NCBI GenBank assembly: GCA_017558825.1
Contig: JAFYTO010000010.1
Coordinates: 1-64,000, forward strand
DNA from: Clostridia bacterium
Lineage (GTDB): Bacteria > Bacillota > Clostridia > Christensenellales > Borkfalkiaceae
Direction of reading: 5' to 3'
Length of the DNA: 64,000 nt
Shown: in pieces, positions 6,927 through 16,900 of the stretch
How the letters are laid out: each line of letters begins with the position of its first letter
Numbering within the stretch: the stretch's first letter is position 1
Notes under the pieces: model-generated
What the model was told of the DNA's origin: nothing
The model's database searches: none
Seen by the model: the letters and a program-made list of their open reading frames with translations, nothing else
Translations under genes and position numbers: made by a program

Positions 6927-8477
6927 ATGAGCATTTTAGAAATTCGTTCTTTAACGCACCGCTACGATGACAAGTTTTTATTTAACAACGCTTCCCTTAC
7001 CGTAAACAATGGCGAGCATATTGGCGTTGTGGGTTTAAACGGAGCGGGCAAAACTACATTTATTAATATTATTGCAGGCACTTTGACGCAAGATGACGGC
7101 GAAGTTTTAAGACAACCGAACGCTAGGTGGGCATATCTTGACCAGCACGCTGAAATTGACCGCTCGTTAACCATTATGGAATATTTGCAAAGCGCGTTTA
7201 ATTATCTATATGAAATAGATAATAAACTTCAAACACTTTATGAAAAAATGGCAACGGCGGAAAGCGATGAGGAAATGGACAAGTTAATTAAAAAAACCTC
7301 TAATATGCAAGAGGTTTTAGATAACGCTAACTTTTACGACCTTGAAGCTAAAATTAAAAAAGTTGCGGGCGGTTTAGGTATTGGAAACCTTGGTTACGAC
7401 ACGGTTATTTCTAGGCTTTCCGGTGGCGAGCGTGCTAAACTTATGCTTTCAAAGTTACTTCTTGAAGAAGTTGACGTTATGCTTCTTGACGAGCCAACCA
7501 ACTTTTTAGATATAGAGCATATTGCTTGGCTTGAAAAATACCTTAACACTTTTAAAAAGACTTTTTTAGTTATTTCGCACGATACGTCTTTTTTAAATAA
7601 CGTTTGCAAATTTATAATTAGTATTGAAAACGGAACTATTAAAAAATATTCTGGCAACTATTCTTCATTTATAACTCAACACGAAATGAACGCAAAACAG
7701 TATGAAGAAGAGTATAATCGCCAACAGTTAGAAATAAAGCGCATGCAAACGTATATTGATAAAAATAAGGCGCGTGCGGCAACAGCAGGCATGGCAAACT
7801 CACGCAAAAAAATGCTTGATAGAATTGTGGTTATGCAAAAGCCAGTTACTATAGAAGATGCGGAATTTAACTTCCCTAACATTCCACTTCATACAAAAGA
7901 TTTTTTAATTGTTAAAGATTTAGAAGTTGGATATAATAAAGCGCTTATTCCACCAATTAATATTCATATGTCTTCTACGGATAAATTGTGGATTAGAGGC
8001 ACAAACGGCGTTGGTAAAACTACGTTTATTAAAACTATTACTGGCAAAATACCCGCACTTAGCGGCAGTTATAATTTTCACTTAGCAACAAAAATTGCAC
8101 TACTTAACCAAGAACTTGATTTTGAAAACCCTAATATGAGCGCCGTGCAATATTTTAACGAAGCGTTTCCTAAAGCAAACATAAAAGACCAGCGTAGAGA
8201 AGTTGCAAAAGTTGGCTTAAAAGGCGACCTTTCTTTAAAGCCAATTAGCAATATGAGCGGTGGTGAACAAGTTAGAACTAAACTTGCAGTTTTAAACAAT
8301 ACGCCGTCTAACGTACTTGTTTTAGACGAGCCTACTAACCACCTTGACGTGCGCGCAAAACAAGCGCTTAAAAAGGCTCTTATTGAATACCCTGGCGCAA
8401 TAATTCTTGTTAGCCACGAGCAAGATTTTGCTAGTGAAATTTGCAACGTTATTTTTGATGCAAAAGGTAAAATTTAA
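6927..8477 (+). CDS. ABC-F family ATPase
   Basis: 516-residue soluble protein with two ABC domains and no membrane segments. The first has Walker A GLNGAGKT (36-43), signature LSGGE and Walker B MLLDEPTN; the second has GTNGVGKT, MSGGE and VLDEPTNHLD. The 80-100 residue linker between them is basic and helical, as in ribosome-associated ABC-F proteins that act at the tRNA exit site or protect ribosomes from antibiotics. ATG 6927 was chosen because the promoter lies between it and the upstream in-frame start. It is monocistronic with a terminator behind. Whether it is a housekeeping translation factor or a resistance factor cannot be told from sequence alone. Confidence 0.92.
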   Translation: MSILEIRSLTHRYDDKFLFNNASLTVNNGEHIGVVGLNGAGKTTFINIIAGTLTQDDGEVLRQPNARWAYLDQHAEIDRSLTIMEYLQSAFNYLYEIDNKLQTLYEKMATAESDEEMDKLIKKTSNMQEVLDNANFYDLEAKIKKVAGGLGIGNLGYDTVISRLSGGERAKLMLSKLLLEEVDVMLLDEPTNFLDIEHIAWLEKYLNTFKKTFLVISHDTSFLNNVCKFIISIENGTIKKYSGNYSSFITQHEMNAKQYEEEYNRQQLEIKRMQTYIDKNKARAATAGMANSRKKMLDRIVVMQKPVTIEDAEFNFPNIPLHTKDFLIVKDLEVGYNKALIPPINIHMSSTDKLWIRGTNGVGKTTFIKTITGKIPALSGSYNFHLATKIALLNQELDFENPNMSAVQYFNEAFPKANIKDQRREVAKVGLKGDLSLKPISNMSGGEQVRTKLAVLNNTPSNVLVLDEPTNHLDVRAKQALKKALIEYPGAIILVSHEQDFASEICNVIFDAKGKI

Positions 8478-8483
8478 AAAACA

Positions 8484-8510
8484 AAAGAAGCACTAAAACA
8501 GTGCTTCTTT
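8484..8510. terminator. Bidirectional terminator (ABC-F / TetR)
   Basis: Perfect 11-bp stem (8484-8494 with 8500-8510), 5-nt loop, T-rich on the plus strand and usable by the converging TetR gene. Confidence 0.85.
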
Positions 8511-8511
8511 T

Positions 8512-9108
8512 TTAATTTGTGTAAATGCCAATGCTATCTAAACTAGGAAATAGCGGGTGCTGTATTAAACGGCAAGCCATTTCCGCCATTTCGCTTGGCG
8601 TTTCTTTATGGCCATTATTAAACCAGTCTAACATAAGCGTCATAAGCCCGGAAATTGCAAAGTTGAAAATTTGCAAACGCATTTTTTCCGTTTCGTTTGG
8701 TAAAAACTTGTTAGCATCAACATTACTTATTAATGTTGAACTTTGAGAATGTTTTAAAATGTGACCTACAAGCGAGTTTTTAATCATAACTTTTAAAAGT
8801 GTTTTTTGAGGTTCAGCAAGCCAAAAAGCAAAAAAACATTCAAGCTCGCCCTTAATTGTGCGCCTTTCTCTTTTAAAATTTTGGTAAAAATCTTGGTAGC
8901 CTAATAACGTGTGTTCAATTAGTGCTTTTAATAAACCTTCTTTACCTTCAAAATACCTATAAAAAGCCTTTCTTGGAATTTGGGCATACTCGCAAATTTC
9001 GCAAACAGTAAGGTCTTCATAATGCTTTTTAACAAGCAAATTTAAAAAAGCGCTCTCTATCTCTTTTTGGCGTGATATAGACGGTTTTGTTTTACAATTT
9101 TTATACAT
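8512..9108 (-). CDS. TetR/AcrR family transcriptional regulator
   Basis: 198 residues. The N-terminal HTH (about 25-60) contains the family pattern LTVCEICEYAQIPRKAFYR followed by YF..KEGLL. The C-terminal helical domain is variable and would bind an unknown ligand. ATG 9108 is the start: the longer frame reaches upstream past the promoter at 9184-9212 and would be untranscribed. It is divergent from the sugar symporter gene with 208 nt between starts, so it is a candidate repressor of the symporter-GH2 pair, although local autoregulation is just as likely. Confidence 0.88.
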   Translation of the reverse strand: MYKNCKTKPSISRQKEIESAFLNLLVKKHYEDLTVCEICEYAQIPRKAFYRYFEGKEGLLKALIEHTLLGYQDFYQNFKRERRTIKGELECFFAFWLAEPQKTLLKVMIKNSLVGHILKHSQSSTLISNVDANKFLPNETEKMRLQIFNFAISGLMTLMLDWFNNGHKETPSEMAEMACRLIQHPLFPSLDSIGIYTN

Positions 9109-9183
9109 AATTCCACTTCTTTTTTCTAAATTTTTTAGTTTTAAATTGGTAATAATTATAATAAAAGCACAAATACTGTTATT

Positions 9184-9212
9184 ATTATACTTATTCTTTT
9201 GCGTTTGGTCAA
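9184..9212 (-). promoter_or_regulatory. Promoter of the TetR gene
   Basis: Minus strand TTGACC (9212-9207), 17 nt, TATAAT (9189-9184). Confidence 0.75.
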
Positions 9213-9254
9213 GAAAAATACACAAAAGTGTCACAAATGTTTAATTTTGGGCTA

Positions 9255-9283
9255 TTGCAAAGAATTTAAAACTATATTATAAT
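9255..9283 (+). promoter_or_regulatory. Promoter of the GPH symporter gene
   Basis: TTGCAA (9255-9260), 17 nt, TATAAT (9278-9283), then AAGGAG six bases before the ATG at 9317. Confidence 0.75.
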
Positions 9284-9316
9284 GTAATTATAATAATTTT
9301 ATTTAAGGAGTTATTT

Positions 9317-10819
9317 ATGAAAAAACCAGTACAATTAGATGAAAATGGCAAGCGCAAGTTTGGCATGTTAGACAAAATTGCATACGCTGCCGGCGACTTT
9401 GGTTGCAACATGAGCTTCTCGCTCAAAGGAACAGTGCAAACTTTCTGGCTTGCATTTATGATGATTGAAACGGGCTTACTTTCTTTACTTTTACTCATCG
9501 TACAAATTTGGGACGCTATTAACGACCCTATTATTGGCGCTATGATTGACGCTGATAAGAGAAAGTACAAAATGGGCAAATTCAAAACCTATATTTTTAT
9601 AGGCGCAATAGGCTTGCTTGTAGCAGGTGCCCTTGTATTCTTACCTTTCCCTAATGCTGATTTATGGGTTAAGTGCTTGCTCTTTGTTGGCGGTTACATT
9701 GTTTGGGACGCTTGCTATACTATTGCTAACGTGCCATACGGCTCAATGCTTTCACTCGTAACTGCAGACGGTGCTGAAAGGTCACAACTTTCAACTTGGC
9801 GTTCAATTGGCTCTATGTTTGGTAACCTTGTTCCTCAAATGATTTTACCTATGCTTATTTGGGAAAAGGCTTTTGATGAAAACGGTCAACCTGTATTAAA
9901 TGAACTTGGCGAACAAGTAGAAGTTCTTATGGGTAACAGAGTATTCTTTGCGGCTCTTATAATGGGCGTACTTGGCTTCATTGCATTTATGTTCATGATT
10001 AAAAAGATTACTATCCGCGTTGATGAAAGCACTGTTAAAACTAGCGAACAAACTGAAAAGTTCAACGTATTACAAGCATTTGCTAACTTTATGAAGAACC
10101 GCCCTGCAGTTGGCGCTACACTTGCAGCCATGGCAATGTTCCTTGGTATGAACTCTGCCACAACCGCAACAACTATCATGTTTGCAACGTACTTTAACAA
10201 AGCTTCACTTTCTGGTATAGTTATGGCTATTGGCTTTGTACCAATGCTCTTCTTTATGCCTTTCATTAAAAAGATTGTTAATAAATACGGAAAGAAAGAA
10301 TCTTCTGCAGTAGGTGCATTTGTTTCTATTATTGGTGGCGTGATAATGCTTTTATTCCCACTCATTCCTAACAAGACTATTGCTTTAGTTCTTTACGTTC
10401 TTTCACTTTCAATCTTTGGTATTGGCTTGGGTATTTACACTTGCGTTTCTTGGGCATTTATGGCTGATGCTATTGACTACAACGAGTGGAAAACAGGCAA
10501 ACGTGAAGAAGGTGTTGTTTACTCACTTCACTCTTTCTTTAGAAAACTTGCACAAGGCGTTGGTCCTTCTATAGTATTATTACTTATGGGTGTGCTTGGT
10601 TACGTTTCTGAACTTGGTACTGAAGGTCAATCTATTGCAACCGCTTATAATATGTGCTGGTTAGTTGCTGGCTTATACTTATTTAGTGCTGTATTAATGT
10701 TTGTATCTATTGCTTTCGTTTACAACCTTGACAAGAAAACTCTTGCTAAGATGGAAGCTGACCTTAAAGCTAAACACGAAACTGAAGACCAAATAGGCGC
10801 TAAAATAGTTGCTGAATAA
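9317..10819 (+). CDS. GPH-family glycoside:cation symporter (MFS)
   Basis: 500-residue inner-membrane carrier with about twelve hydrophobic helices. The opening FGMLDKIAYAAGDFGCNM and the conserved DAINDPIIGAMID in the first loops are typical of the MelB/GPH family, which imports glycosides or pentosides with sodium or protons. The C-terminal tail (about 475-500) is hydrophilic. It is followed 88 nt later by a GH2 glycosidase on the same strand, so the imported sugar is probably a beta-galactoside or beta-glucuronide hydrolysed in the cytoplasm. A hairpin between the two genes may reduce expression of the second. Confidence 0.92.
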   Translation: MKKPVQLDENGKRKFGMLDKIAYAAGDFGCNMSFSLKGTVQTFWLAFMMIETGLLSLLLLIVQIWDAINDPIIGAMIDADKRKYKMGKFKTYIFIGAIGLLVAGALVFLPFPNADLWVKCLLFVGGYIVWDACYTIANVPYGSMLSLVTADGAERSQLSTWRSIGSMFGNLVPQMILPMLIWEKAFDENGQPVLNELGEQVEVLMGNRVFFAALIMGVLGFIAFMFMIKKITIRVDESTVKTSEQTEKFNVLQAFANFMKNRPAVGATLAAMAMFLGMNSATTATTIMFATYFNKASLSGIVMAIGFVPMLFFMPFIKKIVNKYGKKESSAVGAFVSIIGGVIMLLFPLIPNKTIALVLYVLSLSIFGIGLGIYTCVSWAFMADAIDYNEWKTGKREEGVVYSLHSFFRKLAQGVGPSIVLLLMGVLGYVSELGTEGQSIATAYNMCWLVAGLYLFSAVLMFVSIAFVYNLDKKTLAKMEADLKAKHETEDQIGAKIVAE

Positions 10820-10855
10820 TAAATAGCCAAATTGTTTGGCGTAATTTGAAATAAG

Positions 10856-10881
10856 AACGCCCGATATATTTGTCGGGCGTT
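10856..10881 (+). terminator. Hairpin between symporter and GH2 genes
   Basis: Perfect 9-bp GC-rich stem (10856-10864 with 10873-10881) with a weak T-tract (TTAATAAA). It is probably a partial terminator or a processing/stability hairpin. A smaller stem GCCAAA/TTTGGC lies at 10826-10840. Confidence 0.6.
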
Positions 10882-10907
10882 TAATAAATAAAAAAAAGGA
10901 AAATTAT

Positions 10908-13172
10908 ATGAGAAAAGTTATTAGTTTAAATAATAATTGGGAGTTTATTAAAAATTACGGCGCAGAAGTTAAAGAAGAAGCCGTAACGGTAAATCTTCCT
11001 CACACTTGGAATAATATTGACGGTATTGACGGCGGTAACGATTACTTTAGAGGAACTTGCGCATATAATAAAGTTTTAAACGTAAACGAGCTTGCAAAAG
11101 CAGATAAATATTTTTTAGAAATTAACGGTGCAAATTCTTCTTGTGACGTTTTAATTGACGGTAAAAACATTTGCCATCACGATGGCGGTTATTCTACTTT
11201 TAGAGTTGACCTTACTCCATACTTAACAGAAAACAGCGCTCTTACAATTTTAGTTGACAACGCTCCAAACGATTTCGTTTACCCTCAAGTTGCCGACTTT
11301 ACTTTCTACGGCGGTTTATACCGTGACGTAAACTTAATTGCAGTTAACCAAACCCACTTTGATTTAGAGTATTACGGTGCACCTGGTATTGCTATTACTC
11401 CTATTGTTAAAGGCGCAAATGCGGAAGTTGAAATTGAAACTTACGTTAAAAACATTGAAGGTGCTGACCTTATTGAATTTATTGTTTACGATAAAGAAGG
11501 CAACGTTGTTTACAAAGAAAAAACTGCTGAAACTAAAGTTAACTTTGTAATTGAAAACTGCCACCTTTGGAACGGTAGAATTGACCCTTATTTATATAAG
11601 GCTGTTGCTAACCTTGTAAAAGACAATGAAGTTATTGATAACGTTGAAGCTAAATTTGGTTGCCGTTACTTTGAAATAGACCCTAACAACGGCTTCATTT
11701 TAAACGGTAAAGAATATCCACTTCGCGGTGTATCTCGCCACCAAGATAGAATTGGCTATGGTAACGCTCTTTTAAAAGAACATCACGAAGAAGATATGGA
11801 CCTTATTTTAGAAGTTGGCGCAACTACTATTAGACTTGCCCACTATCAGCACGACCAATATTTCTATGACCTTTGCGATGAAAAAGGCTTAGTTATTTGG
11901 GCTGAAATTCCATACATTTCAAGACATCTTCCTAAAGGTAGAGAAAACACTATTTCTCAAATGAAAGAACTTGTTTACCAAAACTACAACCACGCTTCTA
12001 TTGTTGTTTGGGGACTTTCAAACGAAATTACAATGGGTGGCGATAAAGACCCTGACCTTATTGACAACCACCGCGTATTAAACGACCTTGTTCACAGCAT
12101 TGACAAAACGCGCTTGACTACTATTGCTTGCGTTTCTATGTGCCCAATGACTGCTGAATACGTTCAAATTCCTGACGTTGTTTCATATAACCACTATTTT
12201 GGTTGGTACGGTGGCGACACTACTATGAACGGACCTTGGTTTGATAAATTCCACGCAATGCACCCAAATATCCCTATCGGCGTGTCTGAATACGGCTGTG
12301 AAGCACTTAACTGGCATACTTCTAACCCAACTCAAGGCGATTACACTGAAGAATATCAATCTTACTACCACGAAGAACTTATTAAGCAATTATTTACTAG
12401 AAAGTATCTTTGGGCTACTCACGTTTGGAATATGTTTGACTTTGGTGCAGACGCTCGTGCAGAGGGTGGCGAAAATGGTCAAAACCATAAAGGCCTTGTT
12501 ACTATTGATAGAAAGTATAAAAAAGACGCTTTCTACGCTTATAAAGCTTGGCTTTCAAACGACCCGTTCGTTCACCTTTGTTCTAAACGCTATATAGATA
12601 GAGTCGAAAGCGAAACTAAGGTTACAGTTTACTCTAACCTTCCTGAAGTTGAACTTTTTGTTAACGGCGAAAGCGTTGGCAAACAAACAAGCGACAATCA
12701 CTTCTTCTACTTTACGGTTAAAAACGAGGGCGAATCTAAACTCGTTGCAAAAGCTGGCGAATTTAGCGATGAAAGCATTATAAGAAAAGTTGAAGAAATG
12801 AACCAAGACTATATCTTAAAAGAAAAAGGTGCAATTCTTAACTGGTTTGACGTTGAGGCTCCAGAAGGAAGATTTTCACTTAACGATAAGATTAGCGATA
12901 TTATGTCAACTTTTTGTGGCACGCTTTGGTTTATTAAGCTAGGCCTTAAATTGAAAAAGGCTATGGGCGGTGGCAAAAAAGGTAAAGGCGCTAAACCTGC
13001 TGGATTTGACGTTAACCTTAAAGACGTTATGGGTATGCTTGGCGGATTTACTGTATTAAGGCTTACTTCTATGGTTGGTATGATGAATATGAAATTTACA
13101 AAAGAAGACCTTTTGAAAATGAATAAAGAATTAAACCGCATTAGAAAACCTAAAAAATTAAGAAAAAAATAA
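10908..13172 (+). CDS. Glycoside hydrolase family 2 (beta-galactosidase/beta-glucuronidase type)
   Basis: 754 residues, no signal peptide, so cytoplasmic. The N-terminal jelly-roll sugar-binding domain starts with NNNWEFIK and LPHTWN. An immunoglobulin-like domain follows, then a TIM barrel with the acid/base in GLSNE (about residue 373) and the nucleophile in GVSEYG (about 461). The short Ig-like segment after 560 is standard. The last 110 residues are an unusual basic, Met/Gly-rich extension (KAMGGGKKGKG, ending in lysines) beyond the catalytic fold, possibly for association with a partner or membrane. Specificity cannot be fixed by eye. It works with the adjacent GPH symporter. Confidence 0.92.
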   Translation: MRKVISLNNNWEFIKNYGAEVKEEAVTVNLPHTWNNIDGIDGGNDYFRGTCAYNKVLNVNELAKADKYFLEINGANSSCDVLIDGKNICHHDGGYSTFRVDLTPYLTENSALTILVDNAPNDFVYPQVADFTFYGGLYRDVNLIAVNQTHFDLEYYGAPGIAITPIVKGANAEVEIETYVKNIEGADLIEFIVYDKEGNVVYKEKTAETKVNFVIENCHLWNGRIDPYLYKAVANLVKDNEVIDNVEAKFGCRYFEIDPNNGFILNGKEYPLRGVSRHQDRIGYGNALLKEHHEEDMDLILEVGATTIRLAHYQHDQYFYDLCDEKGLVIWAEIPYISRHLPKGRENTISQMKELVYQNYNHASIVVWGLSNEITMGGDKDPDLIDNHRVLNDLVHSIDKTRLTTIACVSMCPMTAEYVQIPDVVSYNHYFGWYGGDTTMNGPWFDKFHAMHPNIPIGVSEYGCEALNWHTSNPTQGDYTEEYQSYYHEELIKQLFTRKYLWATHVWNMFDFGADARAEGGENGQNHKGLVTIDRKYKKDAFYAYKAWLSNDPFVHLCSKRYIDRVESETKVTVYSNLPEVELFVNGESVGKQTSDNHFFYFTVKNEGESKLVAKAGEFSDESIIRKVEEMNQDYILKEKGAILNWFDVEAPEGRFSLNDKISDIMSTFCGTLWFIKLGLKLKKAMGGGKKGKGAKPAGFDVNLKDVMGMLGGFTVLRLTSMVGMMNMKFTKEDLLKMNKELNRIRKPKKLRKK

Positions 13173-13180
13173 AATAAATT

Positions 13181-13207
13181 GGGGAGGTAAAAACCTCCCC
13201 TTTTTTT
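13181..13207 (+). terminator. Strong terminator after GH2
   Basis: Perfect GGGGAGGT/ACCTCCCC stem, loop AAAA, seven T. Confidence 0.93.
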
Positions 13208-13877
13208 ATTCGTTAACAACCTTGTATTTTGCAAGTTTTTTAAATAGGGCTCCAATGTAGTTTGATATCATTTGCCTTTCTTTACCTTCCGGCTGGCGAG
13301 TTATAAAGTTTAATAAATAAACCTCAAATTCTTCAAGCTCGTTAAGCTCTTGCTCGTCAAGTTCGTTTTTCTTTAATTCTTCTATTAACTGCCTTAAATA
13401 ATCTACGTTTAAATAACCAGAGTATTCTTTTTTATCTGGCGCTTTGCAAGATATTGTTTCAACAATTCTTTTTACGTTAGTTGGCGCTAAATCAACTTTG
13501 TCATATTCTTTTTCTATCAAAATTTCTTTTGGCTTTTTTGAGCACAAACTTCCTACTAGTTTTAAGCACAAGTATGCCGAGTAGCAAAGCGTTGTAAGCG
13601 TTAAATTATAGTAAAATACTTCTAAAACGTTATCAAAATTTATAGTTGAATTTACTAAACCACCAACTGAAAATAATATTGATAATAATAGTGAAATTAG
13701 AGAAACGCTTTTAAAAAACTCTCCTTTGGTATTGCGCTTTAAGCATATATTTAAAACGACTTCTACAACAAAGCAAATAAAAGGAATTATTAGTAATATT
13801 AAAATAATATACGTTGAAAAATCGTTTTCAATAAAACTTTTTAAATAAAAAATTACAAAATTAAAAACCTGCTCCAT
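13206..13877 (-). CDS. Hypothetical membrane protein
   Basis: 223 residues with three or four hydrophobic helices in the first 115 residues (about 22-45, 57-80, 90-115) followed by an acidic, helical, Glu/Lys-rich cytoplasmic tail. I do not recognise the family. It follows addA on the same strand, 35 nt after its stop. Its ribosome binding site and ATG sit inside the loop of a hairpin that looks like the addA terminator, so expression may be limited to read-through or to an internal promoter. Confidence 0.6.
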   Translation of the reverse strand: MEQVFNFVIFYLKSFIENDFSTYIILILLIIPFICFVVEVVLNICLKRNTKGEFFKSVSLISLLLSILFSVGGLVNSTINFDNVLEVFYYNLTLTTLCYSAYLCLKLVGSLCSKKPKEILIEKEYDKVDLAPTNVKRIVETISCKAPDKKEYSGYLNVDYLRQLIEELKKNELDEQELNELEEFEVYLLNFITRQPEGKERQMISNYIGALFKKLAKYKVVNE

Positions 13878-13900
13878 AACCTCATTATTGAACAGGTTTT
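13864..13900 (-). terminator. Terminator-like hairpin whose loop holds the next gene's RBS and ATG
   Basis: An 11-bp stem (13864-13874 with 13890-13900, one mismatch) follows addA; on the minus strand it ends in TTTTTAATTTT. The 15-nt loop contains GAGG and the ATG (13877) of the hypothetical membrane protein, whose first codons form the right arm. Confidence 0.6.
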
Positions 13901-13912
13901 ATTTTTTTATAC

Positions 13913-16900
13913 TTAAATTTCCACCTTTATACTTCTAAGTTGCAAAATATTAACCAAATACACTTCGCTAATTTTGTAATTAGAACTTTTTTCTATAGCT
14001 TGCTTATAAAGCTTAAGTTGAGTGTAATAGTTTTTAATTAAATCTTCATCGTTTTTAATAGTAGAATATTTAAAGTCAATAAGTATTGCGCTATTGCCTT
14101 TGACTGCCAAAAGGTCAATAATACCTTGAACTAAAATTTGCTCGCTTGAATTAAAATAGCCAAGTTCGCTAGCATCAAATAAACAGCAGAATTTTTGCTC
14201 TTTTATAAATTTGTAATCTTTAATAGTATTAAAAATATCTAAATTTAAAATGGCTTGTAAATTGCCGTCTTGTAATAAAGACGCTTGCTCTTTAGTTATT
14301 AGCCCGTCTTTAAGCATTTGATTTTTTTGCTCTACAGCGCTTTCGCCATAGTAGTTGCAAAGTTCCAAAAATCTATGATATGCCGTGCCCGTTTCACTGC
14401 TTGAATAACCAAAAATATTAGTGGTTTCGTAATATTCTAAATCATCGCCCTTATTAACCTCTGAAACTGAGCTCTTAAGTGGTAAAAGCGTATCTTGCTT
14501 GTAAGGATATTCAAAAAGCAAATTGTCTTTTATGCTTGAAGCCAAGTTTTTATCAATTTTATTTCCCACAACTGGAGTGCCGTTTTCAACGCAATTAAGT
14601 TTAAGTTCGCTATCTAAGTGTAGCGTTATAGGCGCATCTCCGTCTTTTAAATAACAGGCTTGCCTATCTGCCATTTTAAAATTAGAATATAAGCGCTTAT
14701 TATATAAAGTTGAAGTATTTGCTATAAAATGAACTGCGTATTTTGCTCTAGTTATTGCAACGTAAAATAGCCTTGCTTCTTCAACGGCACGTTCTCGCTT
14801 ATACTCAAGTTTAACAACTTGCCTTAAAACGTTTTCACTGTAAGTCATATTATCTAAATTGTAATTTTTAGGAACTATTCCGTATTCTTTACTAAATAAT
14901 ACGTCACCCGTAATATCGCGAGAATTAAACAACTTTTCAAAGTCAGCAACTATTACCACAGGAAATTCAAGACCTTTAGATGCGTGCTCAGTCATAACTT
15001 GAACGGTGTTTTCGCCTGCGGTTTGACTTTGAGTAATTTCTTCAAGCGAATCTTCTAAATATTCAATAAACTCGCCAACACTCATTGATTTTTCGCTTGA
15101 AACGCTTTCCGCTATAAAGCGTTCTACTCGCTTTAACCTTTCTTCTCCAAACGGCATAGATAAAATTTTAGCATCATAACCCGTATCGCCAATAATTTTA
15201 TATAAAACTTCGCTAGCTGAAGCATATTCCGATATAAGCCTAACACTACTAAACCAAGTTACAAACTCGCTTAATTTTTTTGCAAGATTATTACCCAAAT
15301 TAGCGTAATTTATTACGCAGTTATAAAATGATTTTTCTTTAGCATTGGCCATTTTTATGGCAACAAGTTCTTGCTCGGTAAAATTGCCAAAATTTATAAG
15401 CGTAGAAGCAAAAGGAATATCTCTTCTTGGCATTAAAACTGCATTTAACACGTCTATTAGCGCCTTTATTTCCGCATACTTTGCAACGCTTACCGTTGCG
15501 CTTGAAGTGACGGGAATTCCAACGTCATAAAGTGCCGAAACAAGTTCTTCGCCATAGCCGTTAACCCCACGCACTAAAATGCAAATATCTTTATATTCTA
15601 CTTGCTTTAATCTTTTATTTTCATCTGCTTCTTTAATATCGTAATACTCTGTTTTTAAAAGGTCCGTTATAAGTTTTATTGTTAAAACAACTTGCTTGCT
15701 ATACTCTTTTTTAACGCCTAAAGAGTAATTTTCCATAACAGAATAAACTTTGCTTTCGGGTTTTGCTTCTTCCTTTTTAACGTCTTCAATTAAATGAATT
15801 GCGGTTTCGCCATCAAAAGTTTTATAGCTTCCGCCGTAAATCATTTGATTTTCTTTATAGTTTTGCCCAGAAAACTTGTCAATGAACACGTCACTAAAAA
15901 CGTTATTAGTTAAGTCTATAATTTTTTTTGCGCTTCTAAAATTAGCGTCAAGTGAAATTGCAATTCCACCCTCGCCTTTTAAGTATTTGTTATATTTTTC
16001 AATAAAATATTTAGGATTACAGCCTCTAAACGCATAAATACTTTGCTTGCTATCGCCAACCAAAAAAGCGTTATTGCGTGATATTTTAGTTATAATTTGC
16101 TCTTGAAGCGCGTTAACGTCTTGATACTCGTCAACAAAAATGTAATCATAATTGTTAGAAATTTCTTTTAAAATTTCTTCATTTTCAAAAAGTTTTAAAG
16201 TGCACTTTTCAAGGTCTAAAAAGTCAACGCCGTTTTCTTCGCTTTTTAAGCTAGAATACTCTTCTTCATATAAGAAAGTTAAATTGAAAAGTTCGTTTAC
16301 AGTTTCAACGTTATTTAAAACGCTTTCTTCTAAAGCCTTTTTGTTACCGCTAAACGTTTCAAATATGTACGTATAAGTGTTCTTAAATTCGCCGGCATAA
16401 TACTTAAACTCTTCTAAAAGTTCGCTGTTTTCACACTTGGTTTGAGGAAGCCTAATTTCAAATTCACTATACTTTTTAGCAAAATCAAATAGGCTAGTAG
16501 CATTTGCAAGTTCGCTTGCAATATCGCATAAAGTTTGGCACGCTCCTTGACGTTTTTCATCGCCTATAAAATTACTTTTTAAAGCTTTAAAAACGTCAAC
16601 GTACTCAAGCGCCTCTTCTTTAAAATAGCTTAAAATTTTGCCGTCTATTATTTTTATAACGTTTTGATGGCTGTTTATAGTTTTTTGCTTAAGTTCCATA
16701 AGCCCAAGTTCGCTAGAAGAAAAAGAGTAAATTTTGTGTATAATTTCTCTTAAGCCCCTATCCTTTCGCTTGCCTCCAAAAACGTCAACGAGTTTTAAAA
16801 AGTTTTCATTTTGCTCAACATACAGCCTTTCAAATAAATTAGCCATTGCTTTAGACTGCAATTTTTTACTTTTTTTCGCATCTAAAACGGCAAACGAAGC

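Noticed and set aside
9109..9234. Longer TetR start at 9234
   Set aside because: The promoter lies inside the proposed coding part.
12241..12597. 118-codon frame inside the GH2 gene
   Set aside because: Out of frame within a well-supported glycosidase; no start signal.
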